Shown here: positions 1 through 9,718 of the stretch, piece by piece
Numbering within the stretch: the stretch's first letter is position 1
How the letters are laid out: every line of letters starts with the position of its first letter
Notes under the pieces: generated by a model
Told to the model about the DNA's origin: nothing
What the model saw: only the letters and a program-made list of their open reading frames with translations
Database searches by the model: none
Assembly: GCA_016839765.1 (NCBI GenBank)
Contig: JAEOTP010000034.1
Location: forward strand, 1-64,000
DNA length: 64,000 bases
Reading direction: 5' to 3'
DNA from: Promethearchaeota archaeon
Lineage (GTDB): Archaea > Asgardarchaeota > Lokiarchaeia > Sigyniarchaeales > SOKP01
Program-made: the position numbers and the translations under genes

Positions 1-3000
1 GTATTATTGTTGGGCAAATATGGATTTACATTCGGAAGAGTAGTATCTTTATACAAGGTTATTTGTACTGCATCAGCAACATATCCAAAGGTGTCATTAG
101 CAAAGAATTGTATAACAAAAGAATCTTCAGGTAAACTATTCCAAATATCAATATCAAATATTTGATCGGTGTTATTGGTTAGAGTAAAATTTTCTGAGTC
201 AACGTGGTACCAAATTGTATCTAAACTTGGATCTATAGCCATTACATTAAGAGTTGGGGGCGTATTCCAATTACTACCAGCTACTGGCGTATTTATTATT
301 ACTTCAGGGGCTTGAGTATCTTTATATATTGTTAAAATATAATTTTCACTTATGTGTTTATGACTATTAATCTCATCAGTAGCCCATATGTATATCTCAA
401 AAGGACCATTCCCTAAAGAGTCCCAAACACCAGCATTTAACAATTCTTCAGTATTATTTTGTAATAAATCTTGATATCCTCCGACTCGGTACCAGATGTC
501 ATCCAAATTTGGATCAATAGCAGATACATTAATGGGAGGTGGTGTATTCCAACTTGTTCCATTAATGGGTGAGTTGATGATAATAATTGGTGGTAAAGTA
601 TCTTTATATAACATTAATGAATATGAATTATTAAGTTGATTTAATGTATCATTAGCAAATATTTCTACAATAAATGCTCCTTCATCTAAACTGTTCCATA
701 ATGAACTATTTAAGGGAGTCGGAGAATTATTAGGTATTTCTATCTCTGTTGTACCAATTTTATACCAAATTTTATCAAGGGCTACATCAGTAGCAATTAC
801 ATGAATATCTGGGGGAGAATAATAATATGTATTATTCGTAGGAGAAATAATAGTCAATTGAGGAGCAATAGTATCTTTATATAACATTAATGTATAAGTA
901 TCATTGAGATGACCAAAAGTATCATTAGCAAAAATTTCTACATAAAAAGCTCCTTCAGATAAACTATTCCAGATAGTAACGTTAAGCATTTCTTCTAAAT
1001 TATTTGTTAAGGAAACATTAGTAGTTTCTACTCGATACCACACATCTTGAAAATTAGGATCATATGCGGATACATTAATATAAGGAACAGAATTCCAATA
1101 AGTCAAATTAGAGGGTGAATTTATGACTATATTAGGAGCAATTGTATCTTTATATAATGTTAAACTTAATTCATTCCCATTTCCTAAATCATCAAATGCA
1201 GAAAAAGTGAGTTGAAATTCTCCTTGGGGTAATTGATTCCATATATTTTGATCAAGTGGAACTTCTGTATTGTTATTCAACCAAATATTTGTAGGAGAAT
1301 AACCAACAACTGTGTATGTAAGAGATGCAAAATTCGGGTCGATTACTGTTACATTTATAGAAGGAGGATTATCATAATATGTGAGATTAGATGGTGTATT
1401 AATAGTCATTCTGGGAGCCAGACTATCTTTATATAAAGTGTGAGAAAAGGTGTTATTTACATTTCCAACAGTATCATTTGCATAAAAATATATAGTGAAC
1501 TCCTGTTCTTCTAATAGACTTGACCAAATAGTGTAATTTAAAGGTTCTGATACTCCATTTGTTAATAAAACTTTTGTTATTCCTACAGTATACCAAACAC
1601 TATCAAGATTTAAGTCTGTTGCTGATAGATGAATATCTGGTGGTGTATTCCATTTTGATCCGTCTTGTGGAGAATTAATTAATAATGCGGGACTGATTGT
1701 ATCTTTTTTAACGTAAAAAGTATCATTATTTTCCTCAAAATTACCTGCATCATCAAATATTCGGACAGAAACCCAGTTAGTTCCTTCTTGACATGCATCA
1801 AAATCTATTGTCCAGTCAAGTGTGTAAATGGGTTCTCCATGATCTGTAAAGATATATGTCCAATCTACCAAAATAATTCCACCTTGTCCTTGAGCAGTAG
1901 TAATTTTATATTGAGCATAATCAAGAGTGGAAGAAGGACTGGGATCAATAAAATCCACATTATACGTAGTACCACCTGCATTACGCCACATATCATCCCC
2001 GTCTTGTAAATCATCAATAGTGGGTTTTATTGTATCTAAATATAATAGCGTTGTATTATAATTATTATAATCAGTATTTCCTGCAGCATCCACTAGCCAT
2101 ACATAGATAGTGTGAGTGCCATTAGAATTTACAGTAATTCCGGTAATAGTTTCAATATTTGCGCCTGCGACATAGGTTCCATCTGCATCTGAAGTAGGAG
2201 CAGAATCCAATTTATAGTATGCACCTACGATCCCGGATGCATCTAAAGGATTCGTCCAAGATACGTTAAAATAGTTTATATTCGTCCACGAAGATGGAAT
2301 TGCTATTAATCCAGGTGGAGTTAATGGATCCGAAGTATCTAAATAAAATTGGATAGATACATAAGTACTATAATTAATATTTCCTGCAGCATCCACTAGC
2401 CACACATAGGTGGTATGAGTTCCATCAGCGCCTGCTGCAATACCCAAAATAGATTCAATGTCTGCACCCGCTTCGTAAATTCCGTCCGTATCTGAAGTAG
2501 GAGCAGAATCTATGCTATAGTACGCACCTACGATCCCAGATGCATCTGAAGGATTTGTCCATGATAGATTAAAACTATCAATATTCGTCCAAGAGGAAGG
2601 TGTTACACTTAATCCAACTACAGAAGAAGGATTTGTTGTATCTAAGAATAATTGGGTTGATGCATGATTATTATAATCAATATTTCCTGCTGTATCATTT
2701 AACCATACGTAAACAGTATGAGTTCCGTCTGTTGTCACAGAAATACCAGAAATTGATTGTATATCGGTACCTCCTACGTAAATTCCACCTGTATCTGAAG
2801 TAGGGGCAGAATCTAAAGAATAATACGCACCGACAATACCAGAAAGATCTGAAGGATTGGTCCAGGACAGATCAAAACTATCAATATTTGTCCATGAAGG
2901 GGGAGTTGCTGTCAATCCAATCGGTGCATTTGGATCTTCCCCATCTAATTGCAATTGAGTAGTTGCATAGTTATTGTAATCAATATTTCCTGCTGCATCT

Positions 3001-4010
3001 CTTAACCATACATAGATAGGGTGAGTTCCATTAGAATTTACAATAATTCCGATAATGGTTTCAATATTACTTCCTACTATATAAATTCCATCATTATTAG
3101 AAGTTGGAACGGCATCTAATTTATAATAGGCTCCAACGATTCCAGAAGTATCTGAGGGATTCGTCCAAGATAAATCAAAATTGTTAATATTTGTCCATGA
3201 AGAGGGATCAGCTGAAAGACTAATTGGAGCGGCAGGGTTCACAGAATCCTTCGTGACTTGAACTGAATCTGAATTTTCATTGGCAACTGAATCATTAGCA
3301 AAGAAATTTATGTCAACTGAACCTTCTGATAATGGGTTCCAAGCGCTTTGATCAATAGTGCTATTATCTTGGAAAAAATATTTTGTGGTATCAGTATTCA
3401 ATGTATACCACATTTTATCTAAATTTCGATCTGAAATTTCGACAGTAAAACCTGGAGCGGTTAAATTAAAAAAACCTCCTGTTGGAGAAATAACATTAAT
3501 GGTTGGATCAATAATATCAATTCTTATTATTGCATCAGCTTGTCCTACATCACCTAGGGAGTCGTTTACATAAAATCTAATTGTTACGGTCCCATTATTA
3601 AGATTGTCCCATAGAGTTTGATCAAACGTGTCATTAATATCTTCATTTAATGTTCCTTCTAATTCCTTTGGTACAGATTTCTCACCAGTTTCTAAAAATT
3701 CATACCAGCTATAGTTTCCTATTCCATCAGTAATGGTTAATGAATAATTTGGAGCAATTGTGCCAAACAGCGTATAATTATCTGGTGAGAGAATAGAAAT
3801 AACAGGTGGATCTGATGCTTTTGGATTAAAATCTTGATTAAAATTATTATCTTCCTTAATGGAAGACATATAATAAATGATTAAATTAGAGTTAGAAAAA
3901 AAAATTATTATAAAGCACAAAATAAAATAAGCCAATAAGTTGGAAACTCGCTTTAATCTTTTATGTGAATTAAATTTGCACCAATACTTTTTTATTCTTA
4001 TTTTCCTCAT
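1..4010 (-). CDS. Giant Ig-like/FN3-like repeat surface protein (C-terminus outside window)
   Basis: An uninterrupted minus-strand frame runs from 4010 off the left edge, about 1,336 codons with no stop. The N-terminus is basic (MRKIRIKKYW) and is followed at about residues 25-45 by a hydrophobic stretch (LLAYFILCFIIIFF), which looks like an uncleaved signal anchor. The rest is tandem beta-domain repeats of 90-100 residues. Two Ig-like units come first, then four near-identical FN3-like units (motifs SWTNI, LSWTNPSD, SGIVGAYY, GTHTIYVWL, DAAGN), one divergent unit, and at least six Ig-like units (motifs INSPSN, WNSL, IFANDT, LYKDT). Asn-x-Ser/Thr sequons are very common. In-frame ATGs at 4034 and 4043 are possible alternative starts, and a stop lies further upstream. 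I infer an extracellular, probably N-glycosylated adhesin or cell-envelope protein. The exact family and total length are unknown. Confidence 0.85.
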   Translation of the reverse strand, partial: MRKIRIKKYWCKFNSHKRLKRVSNLLAYFILCFIIIFFSNSNLIIYYMSSIKEDNNFNQDFNPKASDPPVISILSPDNYTLFGTIAPNYSLTITDGIGNYSWYEFLETGEKSVPKELEGTLNEDINDTFDQTLWDNLNNGTVTIRFYVNDSLGDVGQADAIIRIDIIDPTINVISPTGGFFNLTAPGFTVEISDRNLDKMWYTLNTDTTKYFFQDNSTIDQSAWNPLSEGSVDINFFANDSVANENSDSVQVTKDSVNPAAPISLSADPSSWTNINNFDLSWTNPSDTSGIVGAYYKLDAVPTSNNDGIYIVGSNIETIIGIIVNSNGTHPIYVWLRDAAGNIDYNNYATTQLQLDGEDPNAPIGLTATPPSWTNIDSFDLSWTNPSDLSGIVGAYYSLDSAPTSDTGGIYVGGTDIQSISGISVTTDGTHTVYVWLNDTAGNIDYNNHASTQLFLDTTNPSSVVGLSVTPSSWTNIDSFNLSWTNPSDASGIVGAYYSIDSAPTSDTDGIYEAGADIESILGIAAGADGTHTTYVWLVDAAGNINYSTYVSIQFYLDTSDPLTPPGLIAIPSSWTNINYFNVSWTNPLDASGIVGAYYKLDSAPTSDADGTYVAGANIETITGITVNSNGTHTIYVWLVDAAGNTDYNNYNTTLLYLDTIKPTIDDLQDGDDMWRNAGGTTYNVDFIDPSPSSTLDYAQYKITTAQGQGGIILVDWTYIFTDHGEPIYTLDWTIDFDACQEGTNWVSVRIFDDAGNFEENNDTFYVKKDTISPALLINSPQDGSKWNTPPDIHLSATDLNLDSVWYTVGITKVLLTNGVSEPLNYTIWSSLLEEQEFTIYFYANDTVGNVNNTFSHTLYKDSLAPRMTINTPSNLTYYDNPPSINVTVIDPNFASLTYTVVGYSPTNIWLNNNTEVPLDQNIWNQLPQGEFQLTFSAFDDLGNGNELSLTLYKDTIAPNIVINSPSNLTYWNSVPYINVSAYDPNFQDVWYRVETTNVSLTNNLEEMLNVTIWNSLSEGAFYVEIFANDTFGHLNDTYTLMLYKDTIAPQLTIISPTNNTYYYSPPDIHVIATDVALDKIWYKIGTTEIEIPNNSPTPLNSSLWNSLDEGAFIVEIFANDTLNQLNNSYSLMLYKDTLPPIIIINSPINGTSWNTPPPINVSAIDPNLDDIWYRVGGYQDLLQNNTEELLNAGVWDSLGNGPFEIYIWATDEINSHKHISENYILTIYKDTQAPEVIINTPVAGSNWNTPPTLNVMAIDPSLDTIWYHVDSENFTLTNNTDQIFDIDIWNSLPEDSFVIQFFANDTFGYVADAVQITLYKDTTLPNVNPYLPNNN

Positions 4011-4459
4011 TGCTGAAGGTAACAGACCCCGCATTAAAACCATTTTTAGAGACCGTATTGGATTTGTTAGTTCATTAATAAAAAATTATTGGAATGTTTA
4101 TATATTTTGTCGTACGTCCCATTTTTTCACGGGAGAAAAAGGAAATTCAAACTTTTCAAAGCTTAGAACCAAATTATAAAGAATTGACAATTTTTATAGA
4201 TATCTAATGAAATAGTATAGGATCTTAGTATATAAATTAAGGATATTAATTTTTTTTAAAATATCTGCTAAAATTGGTCAATGATTTTAATAAAAAAAAG
4301 AACACAAAAAATTTTTATAGACATTCTTTTTATCTTAAATTCTAAAAAGAACAATCTTTAGTCTGTATGAAGTGGAAATGAATAAAAATTAATTCTTTTA
4401 AAGAATCATTAATTTTTATCATCTAACTGTCAAATACAAATTAGTACTGTTGAGAAAAT
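4011..4459. other. AT-rich divergent intergenic region
   Basis: About 450 bases lie between the divergent surface-protein gene and the DUF6485 gene. Beyond TATA-like stretches (for example TATATAAAT near 4229) I see no RNA gene, repeat or convincing reading frame. A plus-strand frame at 3940-4179 overlaps the signal anchor of the surface protein and looks like a shadow. Confidence 0.5.
4100..4112 (-). promoter_or_regulatory. Probable TATA box for the giant surface-protein gene
   Basis: On the minus strand the sequence AAAATATATAAAC lies about 60-100 bases upstream of the possible starts at 4043, 4034 and 4010. Transcription about 25 bases downstream would begin near 4080 and give a leader of about 40-70 bases. 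This is a motif match in AT-rich DNA only. Confidence 0.35.
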
Positions 4460-4669
4460 ATGGTTGAATGTAATCAAGAGAGATTAAAAGAAAATTGTGA
4501 TTGTACGTATATGACTTGTTCAAGAAGGGGTAAATGTTGTGAATGCATTGAATATCATTTGAAAATGAATGAATTGCCTGGTTGTGTTTTTTCGAAAATA
4601 TCAAAGGATGCAGAAAAATCGTATAATAGAGATTTTAATTACTTTGCTAAATTAGTGTTAGGCGGTTAA
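4460..4669 (+). CDS. DUF6485 small cysteine-rich protein
   Basis: This 69-residue protein has the spacing CDCTYMTCSRRGKCCEC followed by YHLKMNELPGCVF. I recognise this as the DUF6485 family of small anaerobe proteins. The six or seven clustered cysteines suggest metal or Fe-S binding, but no function is established for the family. It is the only good frame here. The gene stands alone, about 190 bases before the HD-domain gene. A 14-bp sequence (attattttttagat) is tandemly duplicated just downstream at 4687-4714. Confidence 0.75.
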   Translation: MVECNQERLKENCDCTYMTCSRRGKCCECIEYHLKMNELPGCVFSKISKDAEKSYNRDFNYFAKLVLGG

Positions 4670-4861
4670 AGTTAAAATCAATAAATATTATTTTTTAGAT
4701 ATTATTTTTTAGATATCTTCAATAAAATCAAGCGAGGGAAGAAGATAATTAATCTCGATCAATATCTTAATAATCTATTTCAAAAGATTAGCTTAGAATT
4801 CTGTGATAGTTCAGGTGAAAAGTTATTAGGGTCCTTAGAATTTGAAAAAATTACTAAAACA

Positions 4862-6019
4862 GTGCCAGGATGGGGGAATTTTATATTAAAAGGGATAGAT
4901 TATGATCGCTCCGAAACTTTAAGGACAGTAAGGCATATTTTTCGTTCACTATGGGTTTATTATGCAATAATGAATAATAAATTTGAGGTGGAGATTAAGA
5001 GTGAAAATTTATCTCTTCTAAAAAACATCTTAAATAAAATTTACCAATATAATTCGGAAATTTTTCCACTTCTTCTTTTATTTCATGATATTGGCAGACC
5101 ATTCAATAAAGAGTGGCATACTTTTGAATCAGCTAATATTATTAAACAAAATAGTTTATTAACTAAATTTCAATTAAGTTTAGAGCAACAATTAATTCTT
5201 TATGGAGCTATAAAATATCACTTACTCCCAGGTACTATATATACAGGTGAATCCAGCTATTATGGGGCTATTTCTATCTTTAATGATAAAGATTTACGGA
5301 TATTATGGCAATCTACTGAGGATATTTCAATATTCTTTCATATTTTAAATGCTTTCACATTGGTTGATATCTGGGGTTATGATTATTCAAAGATTTATGA
5401 TCATTATTTTAGGAATTATGATAAGATCCGATTAAATTTATCAGATATTTTTAATAAAACTAAGTCGTTTGAGTTTGAAGAACGCAGTTTTGCTTTATTT
5501 AATGCTCTTTCTAATCTTGACAAAAATAATCTAAAATGGCGCATTTCATGTGCGCTAAGGATTTTTCAATTTATAGAAACAAGTCCAGATTTAACGATTG
5601 ACTTATATTTTTCAAAAGTTGATGAAGCATTAGCTCAAATAGGTATAAATTGGAATATTTTTGCCAAATCACTAGAAGATAAACACACATTTATTCAATT
5701 TAAATATGGTTTACCATTAGTTATGTTATTAGCGTCAGGTTCTTTTAAGCGAGAGCCAATAAATCATGAAGACAAAATCGATCCTAAATTATTTTATTTT
5801 TGGCAAACTTGTTGTGAAAAAGTATCTTTTCATTTAAAAGACATTAAAATTCCTAGAGCTTGGAATTTCATTTTTGGACTTCCAAGAGGTTGGTTTTTTA
5901 AAAAAGAATATATGAATTATATAAGAAGTGAACAATTCCTTAAAGATTTAAGAAAAATCTCCTCTAAATATGATCCTAATTTTGACAGCTATTTTGTTAA
6001 TTTTAAACTGGATATCTAA
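4862..6019 (+). CDS. HD-domain protein, putative phosphohydrolase
   Basis: This 385-residue protein has the HD signature FHDIGRPFNKEWHTFE at about residues 79-94, with a further His (YHLLPG) about 35 residues later, as in metal-dependent HD phosphohydrolases. The substrate cannot be told from the sequence. The first canonical start is GTG at 4862. The same frame stays open upstream and is protein-like back to about 4745 (NLDQYLNNLFQKISLEF), where a purine-rich AGGGAAG stretch precedes it but no ATG, GTG or TTG exists. The true start may therefore be upstream with a non-canonical codon, or the region may be a decayed N-terminus. No sensory or second enzymatic domain is obvious in the C-terminal half. 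Confidence 0.7.
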   Translation: MPGWGNFILKGIDYDRSETLRTVRHIFRSLWVYYAIMNNKFEVEIKSENLSLLKNILNKIYQYNSEIFPLLLLFHDIGRPFNKEWHTFESANIIKQNSLLTKFQLSLEQQLILYGAIKYHLLPGTIYTGESSYYGAISIFNDKDLRILWQSTEDISIFFHILNAFTLVDIWGYDYSKIYDHYFRNYDKIRLNLSDIFNKTKSFEFEERSFALFNALSNLDKNNLKWRISCALRIFQFIETSPDLTIDLYFSKVDEALAQIGINWNIFAKSLEDKHTFIQFKYGLPLVMLLASGSFKREPINHEDKIDPKLFYFWQTCCEKVSFHLKDIKIPRAWNFIFGLPRGWFFKKEYMNYIRSEQFLKDLRKISSKYDPNFDSYFVNFKLDI

Positions 6020-6054
6020 TAATTCCGAAAATTGGATTATAAGTTTTAAGAAAA

Positions 6055-6065
6055 ATTTTTTATAG
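6055..6065 (+). promoter_or_regulatory. TATA box of the RNase P RNA gene
   Basis: TTTTTTATAG follows the purine-rich AAGAAAAA, which resembles a BRE. It is centred about 27 bases upstream of the predicted 5' end of the RNA near 6086. The spacing is that of archaeal promoters and the target is a stable RNA, so this is one of the better promoter calls in the window. Confidence 0.5.
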
Positions 6066-6085
6066 TAAACCTTCCTATTAAAAAA

Positions 6086-6420
6086 CAGACGAGTGATACA
6101 TGAGGCTGACGGTGGGCATGACCTGCTGAGGAACCTCACCTCACACTCCAAGCAAGGTGTAGCACAAGCTACTACGGTGAGAACCGTATTTTAGGAACTG
6201 AAACGGCACCGCCTTTTTACACATATTAATGACTTGGAATTAAGCCAGAGAAATTGTTTAAAGGAAAGGTTGGAACGAGCTAAAAACCTTGGTGTAAGGC
6301 CAAATGAAAGCGATGAGGATCTTGGAGCCAGCTTTGGGTAGGCCGCATAGTTTGATGCCTCAAGTATTTTTTGGTGACAGAAAATACTACAGAAAGGTGG
6401 GTATATGTATCACTCGTCTT
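6086..6420 (+). ncRNA. rnpB: RNase P RNA
   Basis: This is the catalytic RNA of tRNA 5' end processing, about 335 nt. The ends pair perfectly: GACGAGUGAUACA at 6088-6100 is complementary to UGUAUCACUCGUC at 6406-6418, forming P1. Inside are GCUGAGGAACCUCACCU near the 5' end and ACAGAAAGGUGGG near the 3' end. CUCACCU of the first pairs with AGGUGGG of the second, forming the P4 helix. The conserved CUGAAACGGCACCGCC segment is also present. GC content is well above the flanking DNA, as expected for a structured RNA. The short reading frames over it are shadows. The protein subunits are not in this window. Confidence 0.9.
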
Positions 6421-6444
6421 AATTTATGTTTAATTACATCCCAA

Positions 6445-7233
6445 TCATTCTTGTAATTCATAAGAAAAGATATCACAATGTTTTTTAAATCCTAATTTTC
6501 TATATACTTTTTTTCCTAATTCTGAGGCTTGGAGAACACTTATTTTATAGCCTAATTTGTATGCTTCTTTTAACGCTACTCCACTTATGGCTAAGCCAAA
6601 ACCTTTATTTCTATAATCGGGTAAAGTGGAGACTGCATGTAACCCAGCAACTCCTGAAGAGAGATATAATAATAAGGTCGAAACAGGTTCTCCATTATAA
6701 AAACCAAGGTAAAATCTTGATTCTTTTTCGAGTAATAAATACTTAAGCAATTCTAAATCGATTTTAATCTTAAATACTAATGAAACCGTATTTTTCCATT
6801 GCATAAGCATTCTTTCATTATTAACAGTTTTTATTTCTAGTTTACTTGATTCTAAATCGTTGTACTTAAAATTTTCGAGATTAAAAGCCATCCCTGCTTG
6901 GTGATAAACATTAGAAAAGTTATAATCTTCAAGGATATTTCCTAAATTAGGAGGTTTTGTTAAGGGCCCCACTGTCCAACCATTTGGAGCTTTATTTTCT
7001 CTAATCAGGGCTTTCACTTGATTAATTTCGGCTTCGATATTTAAATCCTCAAAGTTTACTTTAAATATACAATCTGGCCAATCCGCATATTTTGATTGCA
7101 CCCAGTTAATCTTATCGCTGCTCTGTGAATTAAAATTTGGATGATTTGAGCAATTTTCATAAAAATCATCTAAATTTCTCTCGATTGCGACCAATGTTGA
7201 TTTCTTATCTCTTGTATGCAGTTTCCCATTCAC
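6445..7233 (-). CDS. GNAT family N-acetyltransferase
   Basis: This 262-residue protein ends in a GNAT fold. The acetyl-CoA motif is VSTLPDYRNKGFGLAIS (Q/RxxGxG/A form, RNKGFG), followed by the typical GYKISVLQASELGKKVYRKLGF tail. The N-terminal half (about residues 1-130) is a second, divergent domain, as in two-domain GNAT proteins. The start is a GTG at 7233. The substrate is unknown. It lies downstream of, and on the same strand as, the pyrophosphatase gene, but the gap of about 170 bases and the lack of a functional link argue against a shared operon. Confidence 0.8.
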   Translation of the reverse strand: MNGKLHTRDKKSTLVAIERNLDDFYENCSNHPNFNSQSSDKINWVQSKYADWPDCIFKVNFEDLNIEAEINQVKALIRENKAPNGWTVGPLTKPPNLGNILEDYNFSNVYHQAGMAFNLENFKYNDLESSKLEIKTVNNERMLMQWKNTVSLVFKIKIDLELLKYLLLEKESRFYLGFYNGEPVSTLLLYLSSGVAGLHAVSTLPDYRNKGFGLAISGVALKEAYKLGYKISVLQASELGKKVYRKLGFKKHCDIFSYELQE

Positions 7234-7401
7234 GTTATTAATTGAAAATATTAGAAATTATAATAATTAAAAAATAATAATTTTACCTAATAATTGCAAA
7301 AAATTAGTTAATTGTATCTTCTTGGCTTTCATGACTGTAAAAATGAATTGATTATGAATCGAATAAAATAAAAAAAAAGAAAAGTATCTTTTTTGATTTA
7401 A

Positions 7402-9549
7402 TTAAGGTATACCTAGTATAAGCAACCCAGCTCCTCCACCAAAAAGCAATAGAAATCCTATAAAAATTGATGCTGTTAGAGACATCACTACTAATAGGGT
7501 ATTTATGCTTGGACCTGCAGTATCTTTAAAAGGATCTCCAACAGTATCTCCTGTAATAGACGCCTTATGAATATCGGTTCCTTTTCCTCCAAGATTACCA
7601 TCCTCAATCCATTTTTTCGCATTATCCCACGCTCCACCGCTATTAGACATAAACACAGCAAAGACAAATCCAGATAAAATTGCACCACCTAAGAAAGCAG
7701 CTAATGCTGCAACTCCAAACAAAACTCCAATAGCAATAGGGATTAAAATTGAAATTAAACTAGGTAATATAAGTTCTCTTAATGAACCTTTTGTTGCAAT
7801 ATCAATAGTCCTGCTAAAGTCAGCAGCTTCTTCGCCAGTTAATATTTTAGGATTTTCTTCAAATTGTCTGCGGATTTCATCAACCATTTTGGCAGCATTC
7901 CTTTGAACTGCTAGAATTAATAAAGCTGAAAACAATGCAGGAACTACAACACCAATAAATGCTCCAATTAGAACATTTACATTTAATAAGTCAACAGAAG
8001 CAATACTAGCTCCTTTAGTTCTTGCTTCTTCAACAAAAGAAAATAATAACGCCAGTACAGTGAGGTTAGCAGCTCCTATCGCAAATCCTTTTGTAATTGC
8101 TTTTGCAGTATTTCCCGCTGAATCTAATCGGTCAGCTGTACGGATCACTTCATCTCCTAGTGCTCCTTGTTCAGCAATTGCTCTAGCATTATCAACAATA
8201 GGACCATAAGCATCGTTTGAAACAATTGTTCCCACAATTGCTAACATACCAACAGCAGCCATAGCAACTCCAAAAAAACCTCCTAACCAGAATGCAATTG
8301 CCATAGCTATTACAATACCTAATGCTGGTGGAACGACGCTTATAAGTCCATATGAGAATCCTGAAAGAATAACAACAGCATGACCTTCTTTAGCAGCATT
8401 AGCTATGTTTCGTGTTGGTTTTTTATCGTCTCTCGTAAAGTAATCACTTGTGAAGCCTAATATAATCCCAGCAATAAGACCAATAGCTGAAGTTCCCCAA
8501 ATTCGCCATAATAAACCAATCTCTGCTTGGGTTACTGTTGGATCACTTATTGAAAGGAAAAATGTAAATAATGCGGATAAGCCAAAATAGATTAAAGTCG
8601 CAAAATAAGTTCCTGTATTCAATGCTTTTCCAGGTTCTTCAGAACCTTTTAATTTTATAAAATATATCCCTATAAGTGAAGATATTAACCCAACACCACA
8701 TAAGATTATGGGAGTTATTACAAGTATAGCAGTTCCTCCTGCTGTCAATGTAACATCTCCAATTGGTGATTCGATAATGCCTGCAATGCCAAAGGAGGCA
8801 GCAAGCATCATAGCGGCTACAATAGATGCAACATAAGAATCAAATAGATCACTACCCATTCCTGCGATATCTCCAACGTTATCTCCAACATTATCTGCAA
8901 TTGTTGCAGGATTCCTTGGATCGTCTTCAGGGAGATCATATTCTGCTTTCCCTACTAAATCTGCGCCAACATCTGCAGTTTTTGTATATATGCCGCCCCC
9001 ACATTTCATAAAAAGAGCAATACTGCTTGCTCCGAAGCTAAATCCTAATACAACTAAAGGAGTCTGAAAAATCCCATATATTACAGAAACCCCTATTAAA
9101 GCCACTCCAACAACCGCTAGTCCCATTACAGAACCTCCAAAGAACGCAATGTCAAATCCCTTTTTTGTATTAACAGTGCAACCTTGAGCTGCTCTTGTAT
9201 TCGCTTTAACACCAACATACATTCCTAACCAGCCAGCTAACATCGATCCTAGAGCACCAATTAAGTATGCTACTGCTTGTTCCCAGTTTAGAGTACCTGG
9301 ATTTATAACAGAAGGGAGTAGAAACAATATTATCAGGAATAATGCTGTAACAAATAGTCCTAAAACCTTATATTGAACCTTAATATAAGTTTTCGCGCCC
9401 TCCTCGATATACCCCGCTACTTCTATCATTTTTTCATTTCCTGGATCCTCTTTTAAGACTAAATATCTAAAATATAAAGCCATAGCTATTGAGATACCCC
9501 CTGCTATTAATGCAACAATTAAAATAAATGGAACAGCCATTTTTAACAC
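7402..9549 (-). CDS. hppA: Membrane-bound ion-pumping pyrophosphatase
   Basis: This 715-residue polytopic protein hydrolyses pyrophosphate and exports H+ or Na+. The substrate-binding signature is present in full: GGIYTKTADVGADLVGK, then DDPRNPATIADNVGDNVGD at about residues 185-230. A second acidic motif follows later (NSGGAWDNAKKWIE and DTVGDPFKDTAGPS). In the position that separates the two biochemical classes the protein reads GNTAKAITKG, with Lys where K+-dependent enzymes have Ala. I therefore infer the K+-independent, H+-pumping class. Length and the roughly 16 membrane segments are standard for the family. Transcribed alone, it would recycle pyrophosphate made by biosynthesis. Confidence 0.95.
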   Translation of the reverse strand: MLKMAVPFILIVALIAGGISIAMALYFRYLVLKEDPGNEKMIEVAGYIEEGAKTYIKVQYKVLGLFVTALFLIILFLLPSVINPGTLNWEQAVAYLIGALGSMLAGWLGMYVGVKANTRAAQGCTVNTKKGFDIAFFGGSVMGLAVVGVALIGVSVIYGIFQTPLVVLGFSFGASSIALFMKCGGGIYTKTADVGADLVGKAEYDLPEDDPRNPATIADNVGDNVGDIAGMGSDLFDSYVASIVAAMMLAASFGIAGIIESPIGDVTLTAGGTAILVITPIILCGVGLISSLIGIYFIKLKGSEEPGKALNTGTYFATLIYFGLSALFTFFLSISDPTVTQAEIGLLWRIWGTSAIGLIAGIILGFTSDYFTRDDKKPTRNIANAAKEGHAVVILSGFSYGLISVVPPALGIVIAMAIAFWLGGFFGVAMAAVGMLAIVGTIVSNDAYGPIVDNARAIAEQGALGDEVIRTADRLDSAGNTAKAITKGFAIGAANLTVLALLFSFVEEARTKGASIASVDLLNVNVLIGAFIGVVVPALFSALLILAVQRNAAKMVDEIRRQFEENPKILTGEEAADFSRTIDIATKGSLRELILPSLISILIPIAIGVLFGVAALAAFLGGAILSGFVFAVFMSNSGGAWDNAKKWIEDGNLGGKGTDIHKASITGDTVGDPFKDTAGPSINTLLVVMSLTASIFIGFLLLFGGGAGLLILGIP

Positions 9550-9718
9550 TTTTATATTCAGATTTTTTTAAAATTTTTAAAACAAATTAATTAATATTTA
9601 ATCTATTAGCCTAAATCCTATAAATATTTTGAATTTTAGAATCAGTTTAAATCCCAAATATTATATCAAATTTCAAGTAAGTTAGAATTTAGGGTAAGGA
9701 TATAATATATCAAAATTT

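Noticed and set aside
1233-3573. Several 60-80-residue plus-strand frames
   Set aside because: They are shadows of the repeat-rich minus-strand gene and inherit its periodicity.
3940-4179. 79-residue plus-strand reading frame
   Set aside because: It overlaps the signal anchor of the giant surface protein on the opposite strand and has no family features.
4687-4714. Tandem 14-bp repeat as an attachment site or mobile-element footprint
   Set aside because: It is two copies only, all AT-rich, with no integrase or tRNA next to it; slippage is sufficient.
5948-6151. 67-residue minus-strand frame
   Set aside because: It overlaps the 3' end of the HD-domain gene and the structured RNase P RNA.
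6086-6420. Signal recognition particle RNA as an alternative to RNase P RNA
   Set aside because: The SRP helix 8 loop motifs were not found, while the RNase P P4 strands and the ACAGAAA segment are present.
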